Below, one piece after another: positions 17,251 to 26,488 of a DNA stretch of 64,000 bases (its first letter is position 1; every line of letters begins with the position of its first letter). This DNA is from G963676095 sp963676095 (GTDB lineage Bacteria; Bacteroidota; Bacteroidia; Bacteroidales; Prolixibacteraceae). Both the position numbers and the translations under genes were made by a program. The DNA lies in assembly GCA_963676095.1 (NCBI GenBank), contig OY781040.1:2418001-2482000 (forward strand), read 5' to 3'. The notes under the pieces are model-generated. The model saw only the letters and a program-made list of their open reading frames with translations, had not been told where the DNA came from and did not search any database.

Positions 17251-18798
17251 TTATTGCGCTATCGAATCGTCAACTTCACAAACAACACGGAAGCCTACGT
17301 CAATGACGTCTGAATACCACCAGACCGATTTTGGCATCTGTGGATCAGTCGTCAGCCACTCCCTCGTTTTCGTATAACTGCGGGCAGCACTCCTGACATC
17401 GGCGGCATCGCTCTGATATGAACCGCCCCGGACAACATGCTCCCTCCCTCGGGCCGGGCCGTGAGGATCGGTCACAATCTTCCCGGCATATGCTTTATAG
17501 GTATCGGGGGAATAATAATCAAGGCAGAACTCGGCTACGTTTCCTCCCATATTTTTCAACCCAAAGGGATTGGTATGCACATCTCCGGGCTCTTTTGTTT
17601 TTCCACCGCTATTAAGGTCATACACAACATACGAGTTGATTACAGTTGTATCCGGACCTATAATTTTCCGGAAAAAACCTTTCGAGCTGTAATCTTTAGG
17701 ACTTCCCTTGAAAGGATAAGGTGTCTGGGTACCTCCCCGGCAGGCATACTCCCATTCGGCCTCGGTTGGCAGGCGGTACTTCTTCCCTGTCACCCGGGAA
17801 AGCCATTTACAATATACCTCGGCAGCATGCCAGCTCATCGTTATCGCAGGTAGCTGACCTTTTCCCCACCCCTGGTCAGGAGCTCCCCACGGAGGAGTAG
17901 GACCGGTTATACCATCAACATCGTTTTCTGTTGCTTTTTCCGATTCTTTTCGTCCCTGCGACGAGGTCGCCTTAAAGAATTCAAGATACTCATCCCAGCT
18001 TACTTCAGCCTTGGCCATGAAGAAACGGGGAACCTTCACTTTATGAACAGGGCCTTCATCCCTTCCCCTTAATGGTTCTTTTCCGGGACTTCCCATATCA
18101 AATGTTCCCCCGGGAATAGCTACCATATCAAACGAAACGCCTGTCCCAGGAATTTTTTCAGTAAAATTTTCAAATTTTATAACCTGGGTTGGTTCTGTAT
18201 AAACCTCAGTAACCTGGGCAACATTACCAAACTTCAGGTTGTGCTCATGTTTTACATTCGGATCATAGTGGCCGACCTGCAAATGACAATTGAGACAGGA
18301 AAGACCATCCTTACTGGTCAAATAGTAAAGGTGGGCATCGTCACCTTCATCAGAAAGAGTTACCGGAAAAAGATTTTGATGGCATTTGATACAAGACTGC
18401 TCGTAAATAAATTTTTTTGCATTCTCCAGCTTCTTTTTTTCTTCCCAGTTAAAGTCAGCGCTGTCCTTAAACCACATCCCGTAAACATCTTTAATCCCAT
18501 GTTTTATTTTTGCAGGCAGATAATTATAATGATCCTTGGGTGGCAAATGACATTCGACACAATGTACGATAACTCCGGAACTATTATTATGATGAGATGA
18601 GAGTTTCCAGCTTTGATCCGCATGCAGATGGATATGGCACGACATGCAGTATTCATCTGTGGAAGTATATTCGATTGCTTTCTGGCTCGCTGTAATTATG
18701 AATATACAAATCAGAACACCAAGTACAATAAACCACAGATAAGCTTTACTCCCCTTAAAAGGATTTCTTAGTTTAGGCTTCATCTTCTTTTTTATCAC
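17251..18798 (-). CDS. tetraheme cytochrome c (NapC/NrfH-like) fused to a SUMF1-like domain
   Basis: Protein of 515 residues. An N-terminal membrane anchor (about 20-37) is followed by four CxxCH heme motifs at 51-55, 80-84, 136-140 and 168-172, an NrfH/NapC-type arrangement for taking electrons from menaquinol. From about residue 225 comes a formylglycine-generating-enzyme-type domain: MVAIPGGTFDMGS, RLPTEAEWEYACRGG, GNVAEFCLDYY and VVRGGSYQSDAADVRSAAR near the end. The two active-site cysteines of true FGE are absent from that last segment, so it is not expected to mature sulfatases. The fusion suggests a periplasmic domain served by a quinol-linked cytochrome. It is co-transcribed with the Tat-exported oxidoreductase. 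Confidence 0.82.
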   Translation of the reverse strand: MIKKKMKPKLRNPFKGSKAYLWFIVLGVLICIFIITASQKAIEYTSTDEYCMSCHIHLHADQSWKLSSHHNNSSGVIVHCVECHLPPKDHYNYLPAKIKHGIKDVYGMWFKDSADFNWEEKKKLENAKKFIYEQSCIKCHQNLFPVTLSDEGDDAHLYYLTSKDGLSCLNCHLQVGHYDPNVKHEHNLKFGNVAQVTEVYTEPTQVIKFENFTEKIPGTGVSFDMVAIPGGTFDMGSPGKEPLRGRDEGPVHKVKVPRFFMAKAEVSWDEYLEFFKATSSQGRKESEKATENDVDGITGPTPPWGAPDQGWGKGQLPAITMSWHAAEVYCKWLSRVTGKKYRLPTEAEWEYACRGGTQTPYPFKGSPKDYSSKGFFRKIIGPDTTVINSYVVYDLNSGGKTKEPGDVHTNPFGLKNMGGNVAEFCLDYYSPDTYKAYAGKIVTDPHGPARGREHVVRGGSYQSDAADVRSAARSYTKTREWLTTDPQMPKSVWWYSDVIDVGFRVVCEVDDSIAQ

Positions 18799-18865
18799 GC
18801 TACATTTATTTCATCGCTTTCGTACCTAATACAGGCATGTTTGTTTTATTGGCAAATTAGCATAA

Positions 18866-18873
18866 CAAATATA
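18866..18873 (-). promoter_or_regulatory. candidate -7 box for the cytochrome operon
   Basis: CAAATATA on the + strand reads TATATTTG on the minus strand, matching TAnnTTTG, 67 bases before the ATG of the cytochrome-SUMF1 gene. Confidence 0.35.
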
Positions 18874-19037
18874 AGATACCTCAATTAGCGGCCTTTTAAA
18901 TTGTGTTTAGATTGCGGTTAATAATGGGTTACTAAATGGGTTAATTTGACTATTTCTTCTACAGGAATATAATAGATAATGACATATTTACCAATAAGTT
19001 AAAAATTATTATAAAAAATTTAACCCACTACTGTTTT

Positions 19038-21602
19038 TTATGACTTCAGCAAGTCTTCAAAAGACAGGGAAAGGGGCTCGCCATACAAATCCTGGTACAG
19101 GGAGGCAAACCGTTCGTAGGCAAACCGGGCGGTATTTATATTGTTTTGGGACACCAACGCCTTTAGTTTACAGGAAAGTGCCTGGTCATTAACCGGATCG
19201 GTCATTAAAACGCGGTCTGACAACTTAATAATCAGTTCGTGGTCGTTGTCCATATTCAACCTGGATATAAAATTCATCAGAATATCGACGATGTTGTTCC
19301 CGATATTTCCCTTGTAAACATCCAGCCAGTCGTGCGACTCACCCTTGAAAGCCTCTCCCGCGCACACCACTTTATAAAAATTGAAGAAAAAATCAGGGCT
19401 GTTCTCGTGGTTGCCATTTAAAAATTTAAGGCACTCCACGTAATCGCAATAGACATTCCGGGAGAAGCGCATAGTCCAATAATCGATCTGGAACACGACT
19501 TCGACTGCATCCATCGACTCCAGGATAAGCCTTAGTTTACGAATTGTCACTCCCCTGCTGTTTTTAGCATTCTGGTACCCCAGGTCAGGCCACAGTACCT
19601 CGGAGAGTTCCCTGGTGGAAATCCCGTTTCTGTTCTGCTGGGACGAAACCAGTATCAATAAAAACAACTGTTTTATTTTCGGTGTAAATTGATTGGTAAT
19701 ATCGCCCCCTTCTTTATTGGCCACCTTGAAATCACCAAATAACTTGATAAAATTTTTCTCAGGGTAACTGCCAAATCCGGGATCTTCGAGTTCCTTTAAC
19801 TTCTCAGTGCTTAAAAGAGATTTCCGGTACGACCTGACCGGTAATTTCCGGTAAATCAGAAAAAGGATAAGCAGGGCTGTCAGTACGATCCCAAGTTTCG
19901 ATAAAAGCGGATACTGCATGAAAATAGTTTTATGCGGAGACAATTCGACAAGGTCCTTGCTCAGGCTCCATATCTCTTCTTCGCCGAGAGTCCTGGACCA
20001 GATTGTCAGATCGTCGATGGAACCAAGCATATTTGAAGCCGGGTCGTATCCCGCCAGTCCGATATAAATATTATCCCTCCCCTTATATGAAGGATGACCG
20101 ATAGAACGGCTGTCCAGTTTCCCGTCAACATAAATCGCCTGTTCTCCGTTAAGTTTACTGTAACGCCAGACCAGATGATACCATTTTCCCGGATCAATAC
20201 GCGTTTTTCCCTGAAGGTCGTTGGCGTAAAAGCCGAAGTAGGGTTTACGATCACGTATGACCAGGTGAATACTTTGTTGATACGAACTCCCCGGGGTCCC
20301 TATAATACAATAGTCCTTTTTCCCTTTCACATAATGGTCGATCTTCACCCAGGCAGATACGGTAAAATCATGATCCCTGAGCATCAGCTCGTCCGCTTTT
20401 GGCAAAATAATATGACTCTTCCCGTTAAACCAGGCAACCATATCCCGGACCGAATCCTCATGGTATTGAACGCCGACAGCCTTACCATTAAAATTATTGA
20501 CACTGTAATCGTGTACCCCATTCTCAAAAGTATAATGTGCTTCCAGGTCCTGGGTAATTTCCAGGGGCATGCCCACAAAGTGCTGAACTTTATTCTGATC
20601 AGGTTCCTCAAACGTGACGGATTCAGGTTTAAAGCTATACCCCGGGCTTTTAGGTGTAAGGGTCATCGATTCTCCGGGACCGAGAGGAAAACAAAACTTC
20701 CCGCTGGTGATACTGTTGGTCCCGTCCCAACTTACATAATTCAGGATCTGGGTATTAAAAGTAACCGTTCCACTGATCGTTTTAAAACTGCGAAGCTGGT
20801 AAAGTACGGAAAGGATCCAGTTTTCATAACGGTCTAAGACGATAAAATTAGGGGTTTTCCCGGTACTCTTCCACACGTTTTTAACATGTTCGATCAGATA
20901 AGGATTTTGTGTTGTATTGAAATAGGATGCATCGACGGTTTCTGTTTTACGGGGAATATTATAGTCATTATAGATCAGCAATGAATTCTTGGGATCTCCC
21001 TTCAAAAACTCTCCTGCAAAAACAGGGGCTTCAAGAACGGAATAATAAGGTTCAACAGCATAATCCCATACATAATTCAACCATTCAGGACTATTCCGGT
21101 GTTCCTGCATCCCGAATATAACCAACCGTTTCCCTGTTTCGACCATCTCTTTCAACGTGGGCCATCCGTCACGCGGGTCATACACGAACAGGTACGGCTG
21201 GATGCCGGATTCATCAACCAATGTGGTTAATTCGTTAATATTCACGTTGAAATCAAGAAATAAAGTCAGAATCTTGTCAGGCTTGTTTTCCAGAAATTCC
21301 CTGATAATGCGCAACTGGTCAATAAAAGGAGTCGAACGTCCCCAGGCGTCCCTCAGCATCAGCTCGTTTTGCTGACGTTCCCATTCCAGCGAAAAACGAA
21401 ATCCCCCAATGTTTTGTTCCAGCAACTCACGTACAGAACGGCTTTCCTTAAAAGTGGCATCAGTACCAGAAAAATTGGAAATAACAAAAATACTTTCGTC
21501 ATAATGTTTAAAGACAACATCCTCTGCAGCGAACAGTCGACCGAAAGTAAGCAAAAAACAAAATAACAATCCCAACAAATATTTTGAAAGCCCCTGGAGC
21601 AT
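19038..21602 (-). CDS. transmembrane SARP-like regulator with PI-PLC-like and LamG ectodomains
   Basis: Protein of 854 residues. A signal peptide ends near RLFAAED. The extracytoplasmic part begins with a phosphatidylinositol-phospholipase-C-like domain (about 28-270; GGFRFSLEW and LTLFLDFNVN echo PI-PLC strands), but ISNFSGT stands where active PI-PLCs have THNS, so catalysis is doubtful. A LamG/concanavalin-like domain follows (about 360-555; LEAHYTFENGVHDYS, FTVSAWVK, WYHLVWRYS). One membrane helix (about 577-593) leads to a cytoplasmic winged helix with a BTAD-like helical tail (about 630-854), as in SARP activators. It would sense a ligand outside and bind DNA inside. It is upstream of the cytochrome operon on the same strand, a possible target. 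Confidence 0.75.
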   Translation of the reverse strand: MLQGLSKYLLGLLFCFLLTFGRLFAAEDVVFKHYDESIFVISNFSGTDATFKESRSVRELLEQNIGGFRFSLEWERQQNELMLRDAWGRSTPFIDQLRIIREFLENKPDKILTLFLDFNVNINELTTLVDESGIQPYLFVYDPRDGWPTLKEMVETGKRLVIFGMQEHRNSPEWLNYVWDYAVEPYYSVLEAPVFAGEFLKGDPKNSLLIYNDYNIPRKTETVDASYFNTTQNPYLIEHVKNVWKSTGKTPNFIVLDRYENWILSVLYQLRSFKTISGTVTFNTQILNYVSWDGTNSITSGKFCFPLGPGESMTLTPKSPGYSFKPESVTFEEPDQNKVQHFVGMPLEITQDLEAHYTFENGVHDYSVNNFNGKAVGVQYHEDSVRDMVAWFNGKSHIILPKADELMLRDHDFTVSAWVKIDHYVKGKKDYCIIGTPGSSYQQSIHLVIRDRKPYFGFYANDLQGKTRIDPGKWYHLVWRYSKLNGEQAIYVDGKLDSRSIGHPSYKGRDNIYIGLAGYDPASNMLGSIDDLTIWSRTLGEEEIWSLSKDLVELSPHKTIFMQYPLLSKLGIVLTALLILFLIYRKLPVRSYRKSLLSTEKLKELEDPGFGSYPEKNFIKLFGDFKVANKEGGDITNQFTPKIKQLFLLILVSSQQNRNGISTRELSEVLWPDLGYQNAKNSRGVTIRKLRLILESMDAVEVVFQIDYWTMRFSRNVYCDYVECLKFLNGNHENSPDFFFNFYKVVCAGEAFKGESHDWLDVYKGNIGNNIVDILMNFISRLNMDNDHELIIKLSDRVLMTDPVNDQALSCKLKALVSQNNINTARFAYERFASLYQDLYGEPLSLSFEDLLKS

Positions 21603-21625
21603 GGCAATTTAAAAAATTAATTCAA

Positions 21626-21633
21626 CAAAGATA
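21626..21633 (-). promoter_or_regulatory. candidate -7 box for the SARP-like gene
   Basis: CAAAGATA reads TATCTTTG on the minus strand, matching TAnnTTTG, 23 bases before the ATG. Confidence 0.35.
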
Positions 21634-21759
21634 AAAAAAGCAATCTTCTGATTGATGATTGTCAACTTGTTTAATAACTTTTCTGAGAATAGCCCTCCAG
21701 AAAAAGAAAGCTTTCATCCGCATTTTCCGGATTCAGCTTATTTTATATTGATTTTTTTG

Positions 21760-21767
21760 TATTTTTG
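21760..21767 (+). promoter_or_regulatory. candidate -7 box for tRNA-Val
   Basis: TATTTTTG matches TAnnTTTG, 15 bases before the mature tRNA 5' end. Confidence 0.45.
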
Positions 21768-21782
21768 TGCCTCTCAATGTGC

Positions 21783-21857
21783 GGGTTGTTAGCTCAGTTG
21801 GTTTAGAGCATTACCTTGACAGGGTAGGGGTCACTGGTTCGAATCCAGTACAACCCA
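21783..21857 (+). tRNA. tRNA-Val (anticodon GAC)
   Basis: Cloverleaf of 75 bases. The acceptor stem is GGGTTGT (21783-21789) with ACAACCC (21850-21856) and discriminator A. The D arm is AGCTCAGTTGG, the anticodon stem TTACC/GGTAG has loop TTGACAG with GAC at 21818-21820, and the T arm is GGTTCGAATCC. CCA is not encoded. It borders the accessory region to the right, a common integration position, but I saw no second copy of its 3' end in the window. Confidence 0.95.
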
Positions 21858-22363
21858 CTTTTTAGGATTCCGAAGCGAATCAAAATCAAGCAATTTTTTT
21901 TCTTCTAACGAACAAAGAAACTCAAAAACAGACAAGATGTGGCGCAATAAGACGAAGCCACATGGTTTGTTTTACCCCGTAATTGAAAAACCGGAGGATG
22001 AGAATTTCCGTTTCAATACCGGGCATGCTTCACTCGGTTTATCTATAAAATTTTCTTGACCTGAAAAAAACGCAAAGCTCAGGACTCCGATGTCTTACTT
22101 ATCGTATGAAGCAGATTCCCTGATAAAAATAATCTAAAAGTACCAGTCAGATATCCGATAAAATGACTAATTTAGTTCGATAAATTAAATCAAAAACATA
22201 GTAAAAACAGATCAGCAAAACATTAAGCTCTATATGAAAATCATTATTATTAATGCTGCAAGGATAATATGCTTCATTTATCAGAAGCTGGGTTACTGTT
22301 TTCAACAAAAGATTCTTTGCATCCTATTCTGACCTTTTACAGACATTTGACCATCTCCCGTTT
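21858..22363. other. gap between tRNA-Val and transposase fragment
   Basis: About 506 AT-rich bases. The only ATG frame of note is a 40-codon plus-strand ORF at 21937-22059 (MWRNKTKPHGLFYPV...), unrecognised and without support. It probably holds debris from past insertions next to the tRNA. Confidence 0.35.
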
Positions 22364-22984
22364 TTAGTTTTCAAGATTTAGAAAAAGGCTTAGCTGTCCG
22401 TCATTTGGAGATGGATGTGCCTGAGGAAGGAAAGCCTTCGGTGTCATATTGGCCAGCAAGACTTTTATTATCGTGCTGATTTTATAATAAATGAAATTGC
22501 ATAGCTCGTACATTTTTTCCTTGTTCAGTGTTTTTACCCCACTCTCAAGCAATAGCCTTGTGTGCAGGGATGAAAGTGATGAGTAAATGATACTCATCGC
22601 TATAGTCAGAATGGACAACATGCTTTGCAGCCCTTCGAATGTTTTGATCTGAATGTCTTCCAAATTGTAGCATCCTTTTATATGTCGGTGATACTCTTCT
22701 ATTTTCCACCTGAAACCGTAGGCGGTAAATGCTTCTTTGATTACTTCAACAATATTTTTTTTTGGTGAACGTGTCAGTAGCCAGCAATAGCCTCCATTGG
22801 TTCTTTTGGTGACAAAAAGCCAGAATTGAATGAAAATAGCAACCCGGTTCTTGTTTTTTATGAGTGTTTGGAAGGCCCAAAGATTGAAAAATGATCCCCG
22901 GAGAAAATTTATTCCGGAATGTTCTCCGCAATTGTCTAAAATTGAGCAACAATAGAAAGATTGCGGATAATGTTCTCTATACAT
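22364..22984 (-). pseudogene. IS4-type transposase C-terminal fragment
   Basis: About 206 codons matching only the C-terminal part of a DDE transposase. YGFRWKIEEYHRHIK fits the IS4-family signature Y-(2)-R-(3)-E-(6)-K exactly and contains the catalytic Glu. The segment with the first two catalytic Asp residues is missing, and the first 40-50 residues of the frame look unlike a transposase, with a competing frame, so a frameshift or truncation is likely. Its upstream end meets the cut edge of a propeller-gene remnant at about 22980. No intact inverted repeats were seen. Confidence 0.8.
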
Positions 22985-23229
22985 CTTTTGCCAATTGCGG
23001 GGAACGATATGTCTCCGTCATCGGCCTGAAAACTAAAAAAGTATCAACATTCAGAAATTATATTTGGTCCCCTGATAAATTGCTATTTTATAATGATAAT
23101 TACTTTTACTCATCATCCAGTGCTTTATCAACAATAAAAGATCATAATATTCTATATACGAATAAAATAATGAATTATCCATTGGAAGCTAATAGTAATC
23201 CGGTAGTGCTAACATTTAAGGCGAAATAA
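22981..23229 (+). pseudogene. truncated six-bladed propeller protein (C-terminal remnant)
   Basis: About 80 codons starting without a credible start at the edge of the transposase fragment. The end NSNPVVLTFKAK parallels the C-termini of the two intact propeller lipoproteins in this window (NDNPVLLFLEFKM and NDNPIVIVYKFKRDV), and the blades before it (NYIWSPDKLLFYNDNYFYSSS) have a similar hydrophobic pattern. I read it as the tail of a third propeller gene destroyed by insertion or deletion. Confidence 0.6.
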
Positions 23230-23726
23230 CTTCATTAATAGAAGAGCCCGTTTGAAATTCTTACAACAATTAAATCGGAAAAAGATCGCATAAATTATTT
23301 TATCTTCATTAATTCTGCATTGACAAATTAAATCAATCCTTGATTTTTCTCCTGATTTACCCCATCTGTAGGGTGTCAGGATAAAAATCCCGAATAAATC
23401 CGATTGCAACGATAAAACGCTTTTAAACTAAGTTTCAAGACAGCAAAGCCAACTATGAACGAACAGTCGGATAAAAATACAGGGTTGGATTTTTCCTGCA
23501 TACCGTCACCTGGATAGTCCTTTTCTTCCAATTTTCAGGTAAAATTTCCTTTTGTACCTAATTTTAGAAAAAATATATCTTAAATTATAACAAAGAGTTA
23601 ATCCATCATTCTTAAATTTGAAGATACCGGATGATTCATTTTATCATTTCTGAAAAGGTAACCTGATAATTAATTATATTGATATCCAATACTTCTTTTA
23701 TTAAGGTATAAACAAAACCTACAAAA
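23230..23726. other. AT-rich gap before the O-antigen-ligase-like gene
   Basis: About 497 bases without a supported gene. A 66-codon minus-strand frame (23209-23409) looks random. Regulatory sequence for the next gene may lie in 23560-23726 but no clear -7 box was found. Confidence 0.4.
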
Positions 23727-25673
23727 ATGAAGTCCCAAACGATCCGATATTACCTGAACATTGTCGCGGTGCTGATCCTCTCGGGAACCTTTGTTGCCCC
23801 GCTAATAGTGGATCATGACTTGCAGGATCCCACCCGGATGGGAAAAATTTTCTTCTTTGCCAATTGGATGTTGCTGCTCATCCCGGTGGGGATAATTAGC
23901 TGGGGCCTGAACCGGAAGCAACCGCTCGACAAACTGTCATTCTTCATTTTGGTTTTAGGTATATGGATCATCGTAAGGGGAAAGACAGGAGGGATCTGGA
24001 ACGACGAAAAGTTTTTTTGGTATTCGGGATGTTTTATATTCTATTTTGTGGCAGGCACCATCCTAAAAGGACTGATAAAAAAACGGGAAAGCCAGTTAAT
24101 GTTAATCCCTGTGCTGATAATCAGCCTGGTGGTCCTGGCAGAGGCCATACATGGCGTGCTTCAGCTTTATGGCATGTCCCGGATTTACCATAACCTGTTT
24201 AAGATAACAGGAACTTTTTTTAATCCCGCCCCTTATGCATGCTTTTTGATGGCTTCACTGCCCTGGGCGTTACTTTTGTCCTCAGTAAAGCAATACAACA
24301 GGATCAGCAATACAATCTGTTGGGTTGGCTGCTTGTCCGTTTGCATGATCCTGATCGCTATTCCCTCCACTCGTAGCCGGGCCGGTTTTCTTGGGATGGG
24401 GACAGTTATCCTGGTCTGGTCTTTTTATCGTTACCACCCGTTGCTTTACCTGAAAAAAGTACTGAATTCCCCCTTGAAAAGGAAACTGGCCTGGCTGGTC
24501 ATCCCCCTGCTGGTCCTGGCTTTGGGTACCGGCTTTTTCCTGGTGAAAAAAGATTCGGCCTCCGGACGTGTGCTGATCTGGAAGGTCGCCCTTCGTACGA
24601 TTATGGAACAACCGTTGACCGGACATGGATTTAATACGGCGCAAGCTACCCTTGCCCCGGGACAGGCCGCTTATTTTGCTGCCGGGAAAGAAAACGGGAA
24701 TGAACGGATGCTGGCAGGGAGTGTTCGCTGGGCTTTTAACGAGTTCCTGCAAACAGCTTCTGAGACCGGACTTGTCGGTTTGTTTCTGTTCCTGTTGGTT
24801 ACAGGATACGCCTTGTTTTACCGGTTCCCGTCATCGATGCCCCGCAACTATTATTTAGCGATAGGCGCTGCGCGAGCCTCATTGGCCGGTATTTTGGTAT
24901 TCGGGTGTTTCTCTTACCCCTTTTACTCGCTGCCGGCCACCCTGTTGTTCTTCTTTTCATTAGCTGTATTGTCAGCTATCCGGACTATTCATTTTAATGC
25001 AGCAAAAGAGGCCTGTCATATCACGGGACAAATACCTGTTTTCCTGGCATCCCTTCTTTTGATGATATTCTACGCGGAGCAGGTCCCAAAACAGCGCTAT
25101 GCCTACTGGTTGTGGGACGAGGCGGACCAGCTTTATCAAACCGGAGCTTATGCAGAAGCCAATGCAAGCTTTGCCGGTGCCCATCCTGTTTTAAGCCACA
25201 ACGGACTGTTCCTGCAGCAATATGCAAAAAGCCTGTCGATGGAAGAAAAGTACCCGGAAGCAATTGCCCTGCTTAACCAGTCAACCGGTTACTACCAGGA
25301 CGAATTCACCGGGATTATCCTGGGCAACTGCTACCAGGAACTAGGCGAATATGACAAAGCGGAAAAACAATACAGGCTGGCAGCAAATATGGTTCCCCAT
25401 AAATTTTACCCTTTGTACCTGTTGGCTAAACTATACAACGAATCAGGAGAAACCGAAAAGGCAACAGAAATAGCAACAGAAATCCTGGGCAAAGAGGTAA
25501 AGGTGCCCTCAAGGGCCATTGAAGAGATAAAAGCAGAAATGCAACAACTTATAAACAACAACGCAAGCTTGCAAAATAGTAATGAACCTGAAGGAAAAGG
25601 GCAGGAAGCCTGTACGCGCGAACAAACCGCTTCCTGCCCGGACCCTTCCTTTACAAGAAAGGAGGTAAGGTGA
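23727..25673 (+). CDS. O-antigen ligase-like membrane protein with TPR tail
   Basis: Protein of 648 residues with about 10-12 membrane helices in the first 450 residues. The central periplasmic loop and flanking motifs (TRSRAGFLGMG near 215, then LTGHGFNTAQA and ANEFLQ-like NEFLQTASETGLVG at about 330) resemble the Wzy_C/O-antigen ligase family. The C-terminal region has about three TPR units (YAEANASFAGAHPVL, YPEAIALLNQSTGYY, YDKAEKQYRLAANMVPH). In Bacteroidetes I associate such proteins with NVEALA peptides rather than with sugar loci, and here two peptide genes follow 97 bases downstream. Whether it ligates glycans or handles peptides is unknown. Confidence 0.78.
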   Translation: MKSQTIRYYLNIVAVLILSGTFVAPLIVDHDLQDPTRMGKIFFFANWMLLLIPVGIISWGLNRKQPLDKLSFFILVLGIWIIVRGKTGGIWNDEKFFWYSGCFIFYFVAGTILKGLIKKRESQLMLIPVLIISLVVLAEAIHGVLQLYGMSRIYHNLFKITGTFFNPAPYACFLMASLPWALLLSSVKQYNRISNTICWVGCLSVCMILIAIPSTRSRAGFLGMGTVILVWSFYRYHPLLYLKKVLNSPLKRKLAWLVIPLLVLALGTGFFLVKKDSASGRVLIWKVALRTIMEQPLTGHGFNTAQATLAPGQAAYFAAGKENGNERMLAGSVRWAFNEFLQTASETGLVGLFLFLLVTGYALFYRFPSSMPRNYYLAIGAARASLAGILVFGCFSYPFYSLPATLLFFFSLAVLSAIRTIHFNAAKEACHITGQIPVFLASLLLMIFYAEQVPKQRYAYWLWDEADQLYQTGAYAEANASFAGAHPVLSHNGLFLQQYAKSLSMEEKYPEAIALLNQSTGYYQDEFTGIILGNCYQELGEYDKAEKQYRLAANMVPHKFYPLYLLAKLYNESGETEKATEIATEILGKEVKVPSRAIEEIKAEMQQLINNNASLQNSNEPEGKGQEACTREQTASCPDPSFTRKEVR

Positions 25674-25770
25674 CCAAAGATAATGAATTTGTAAAATCAG
25701 AAACTACTGTTTCTAACCTGTGAAATGATAGAACAGGTCTAATGAATTTTAAGAAACTAAATTTTAAGAA

Positions 25771-26040
25771 ATGAAAAAAATAATTGGGATAATCCTATCA
25801 TTAGTATTTATAATAGAAATAACGCTTTCAACTAACCTCTCTTTTCCGAATAAACAACCCAATAAAGGATTTATATTATCTATGCTACATTCAACGAATT
25901 GTGCGTTGGCGGAAGGCGATGTTGCTAAAGTTAAACTTAAAGTAACACACGAAGAAGAAGTTACTTTACCTGATGGTACCAAGGTAACAGCAACTATTAT
26001 TGATTGTATTGGAGAAGGCGATATAGAGTGTAAAGCGTAG
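25771..26040 (+). CDS. NVEALA-like secreted peptide 1
   Basis: Peptide precursor of 89 residues: MKK start, hydrophobic core to about residue 25, then a polar spacer and a second processing-like motif STNCALA-EGD at 41-50. The second motif ends in an A-x-A signal-peptidase pattern about 47 residues in, much later than an ordinary signal peptide. The predicted mature part (48-89) is 42 residues, charged, with two Cys near the end (DCIGEGDIECKA). The leader layout is shared with the peptides at 26083 and 38150 and resembles the Bacteroidetes NVEALA family. Function unknown; it may be a secreted bioactive or surface peptide. Confidence 0.65.
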   Translation: MKKIIGIILSLVFIIEITLSTNLSFPNKQPNKGFILSMLHSTNCALAEGDVAKVKLKVTHEEEVTLPDGTKVTATIIDCIGEGDIECKA

Positions 26041-26082
26041 TAATAGAAATGGTCTAAAATTTTTAACTAAAATATTAATTTT

Positions 26083-26379
26083 ATGAAAAAAATAGTTAGC
26101 ATCTCTTTATTTTCAATACTCCTGGTTGGAGCGATGTCTTTACACCTGATCTCGGCATTTCCTCAAGAAATGAACGGAATTAGCTTAGCAGAGATTTTTA
26201 CATTGAGTCTGGCATCTGCAGAAGATGAGCCCAAAATCCCAGAACTTCCAAAGGACTATGAGTCTGTAACTTGTACAAAAACAACGACTACTGATCCCGA
26301 TGGACAAACATCTACTACATATCATCTTGTTTGTTACGGGAAAGGCTGTGCTGTCTGTAAATGCCCCGATAATTTGTGA
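26083..26379 (+). CDS. NVEALA-like secreted peptide 2
   Basis: Peptide precursor of 98 residues with the same plan: MKK, hydrophobic core to about 25, a spacer, and LAEIFTLSLASA-EDEP with the A-x-A end at residue 46. The mature part (47-98, 52 residues) starts acidic and Pro-rich, continues Thr-rich, and ends with a Cys cluster: five Cys in total (VTCTK, LVCYGKGCAVCKC). The odd number of Cys allows two disulfides plus one free or intermolecular thiol. It lies 42 bases after peptide 1, with sequence unlike it outside the leader. Confidence 0.65.
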   Translation: MKKIVSISLFSILLVGAMSLHLISAFPQEMNGISLAEIFTLSLASAEDEPKIPELPKDYESVTCTKTTTTDPDGQTSTTYHLVCYGKGCAVCKCPDNL

Positions 26380-26403
26380 ACGTTTAGTTAAATAGCTAAA
26401 TTG

Positions 26404-26440
26404 AATACTGGTGTTTATATCTCACTTAAACACCAGTATT
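26404..26440 (+). promoter_or_regulatory. hairpin between peptide and propeller genes (cassette 1)
   Basis: Perfect 14-bp inverted repeat AATACTGGTGTTTA (26404-26417) and TAAACACCAGTATT (26427-26440), 9-base loop, no strong T run. It lies between peptide 2 and the propeller gene, exactly as a similar hairpin does in cassette 2. It may be a partial terminator or a 3'-end protector that raises peptide mRNA over the downstream genes. Confidence 0.65.
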
Positions 26441-26488
26441 TATCCAATAACTATAATCTTAGATAATCTCAATTGTAATTTCTAAAAC

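Noticed and set aside
17251..18798. True formylglycine-generating enzyme for sulfatases
   Set aside because: The C-terminal active-site cysteines are absent and no sulfatase gene is in the window.
21937..22059. 40-codon ORF after tRNA-Val, with a GHASLGLSIKF end
   Set aside because: Weak resemblance to part of a thiamine-diphosphate enzyme motif, too short to support.
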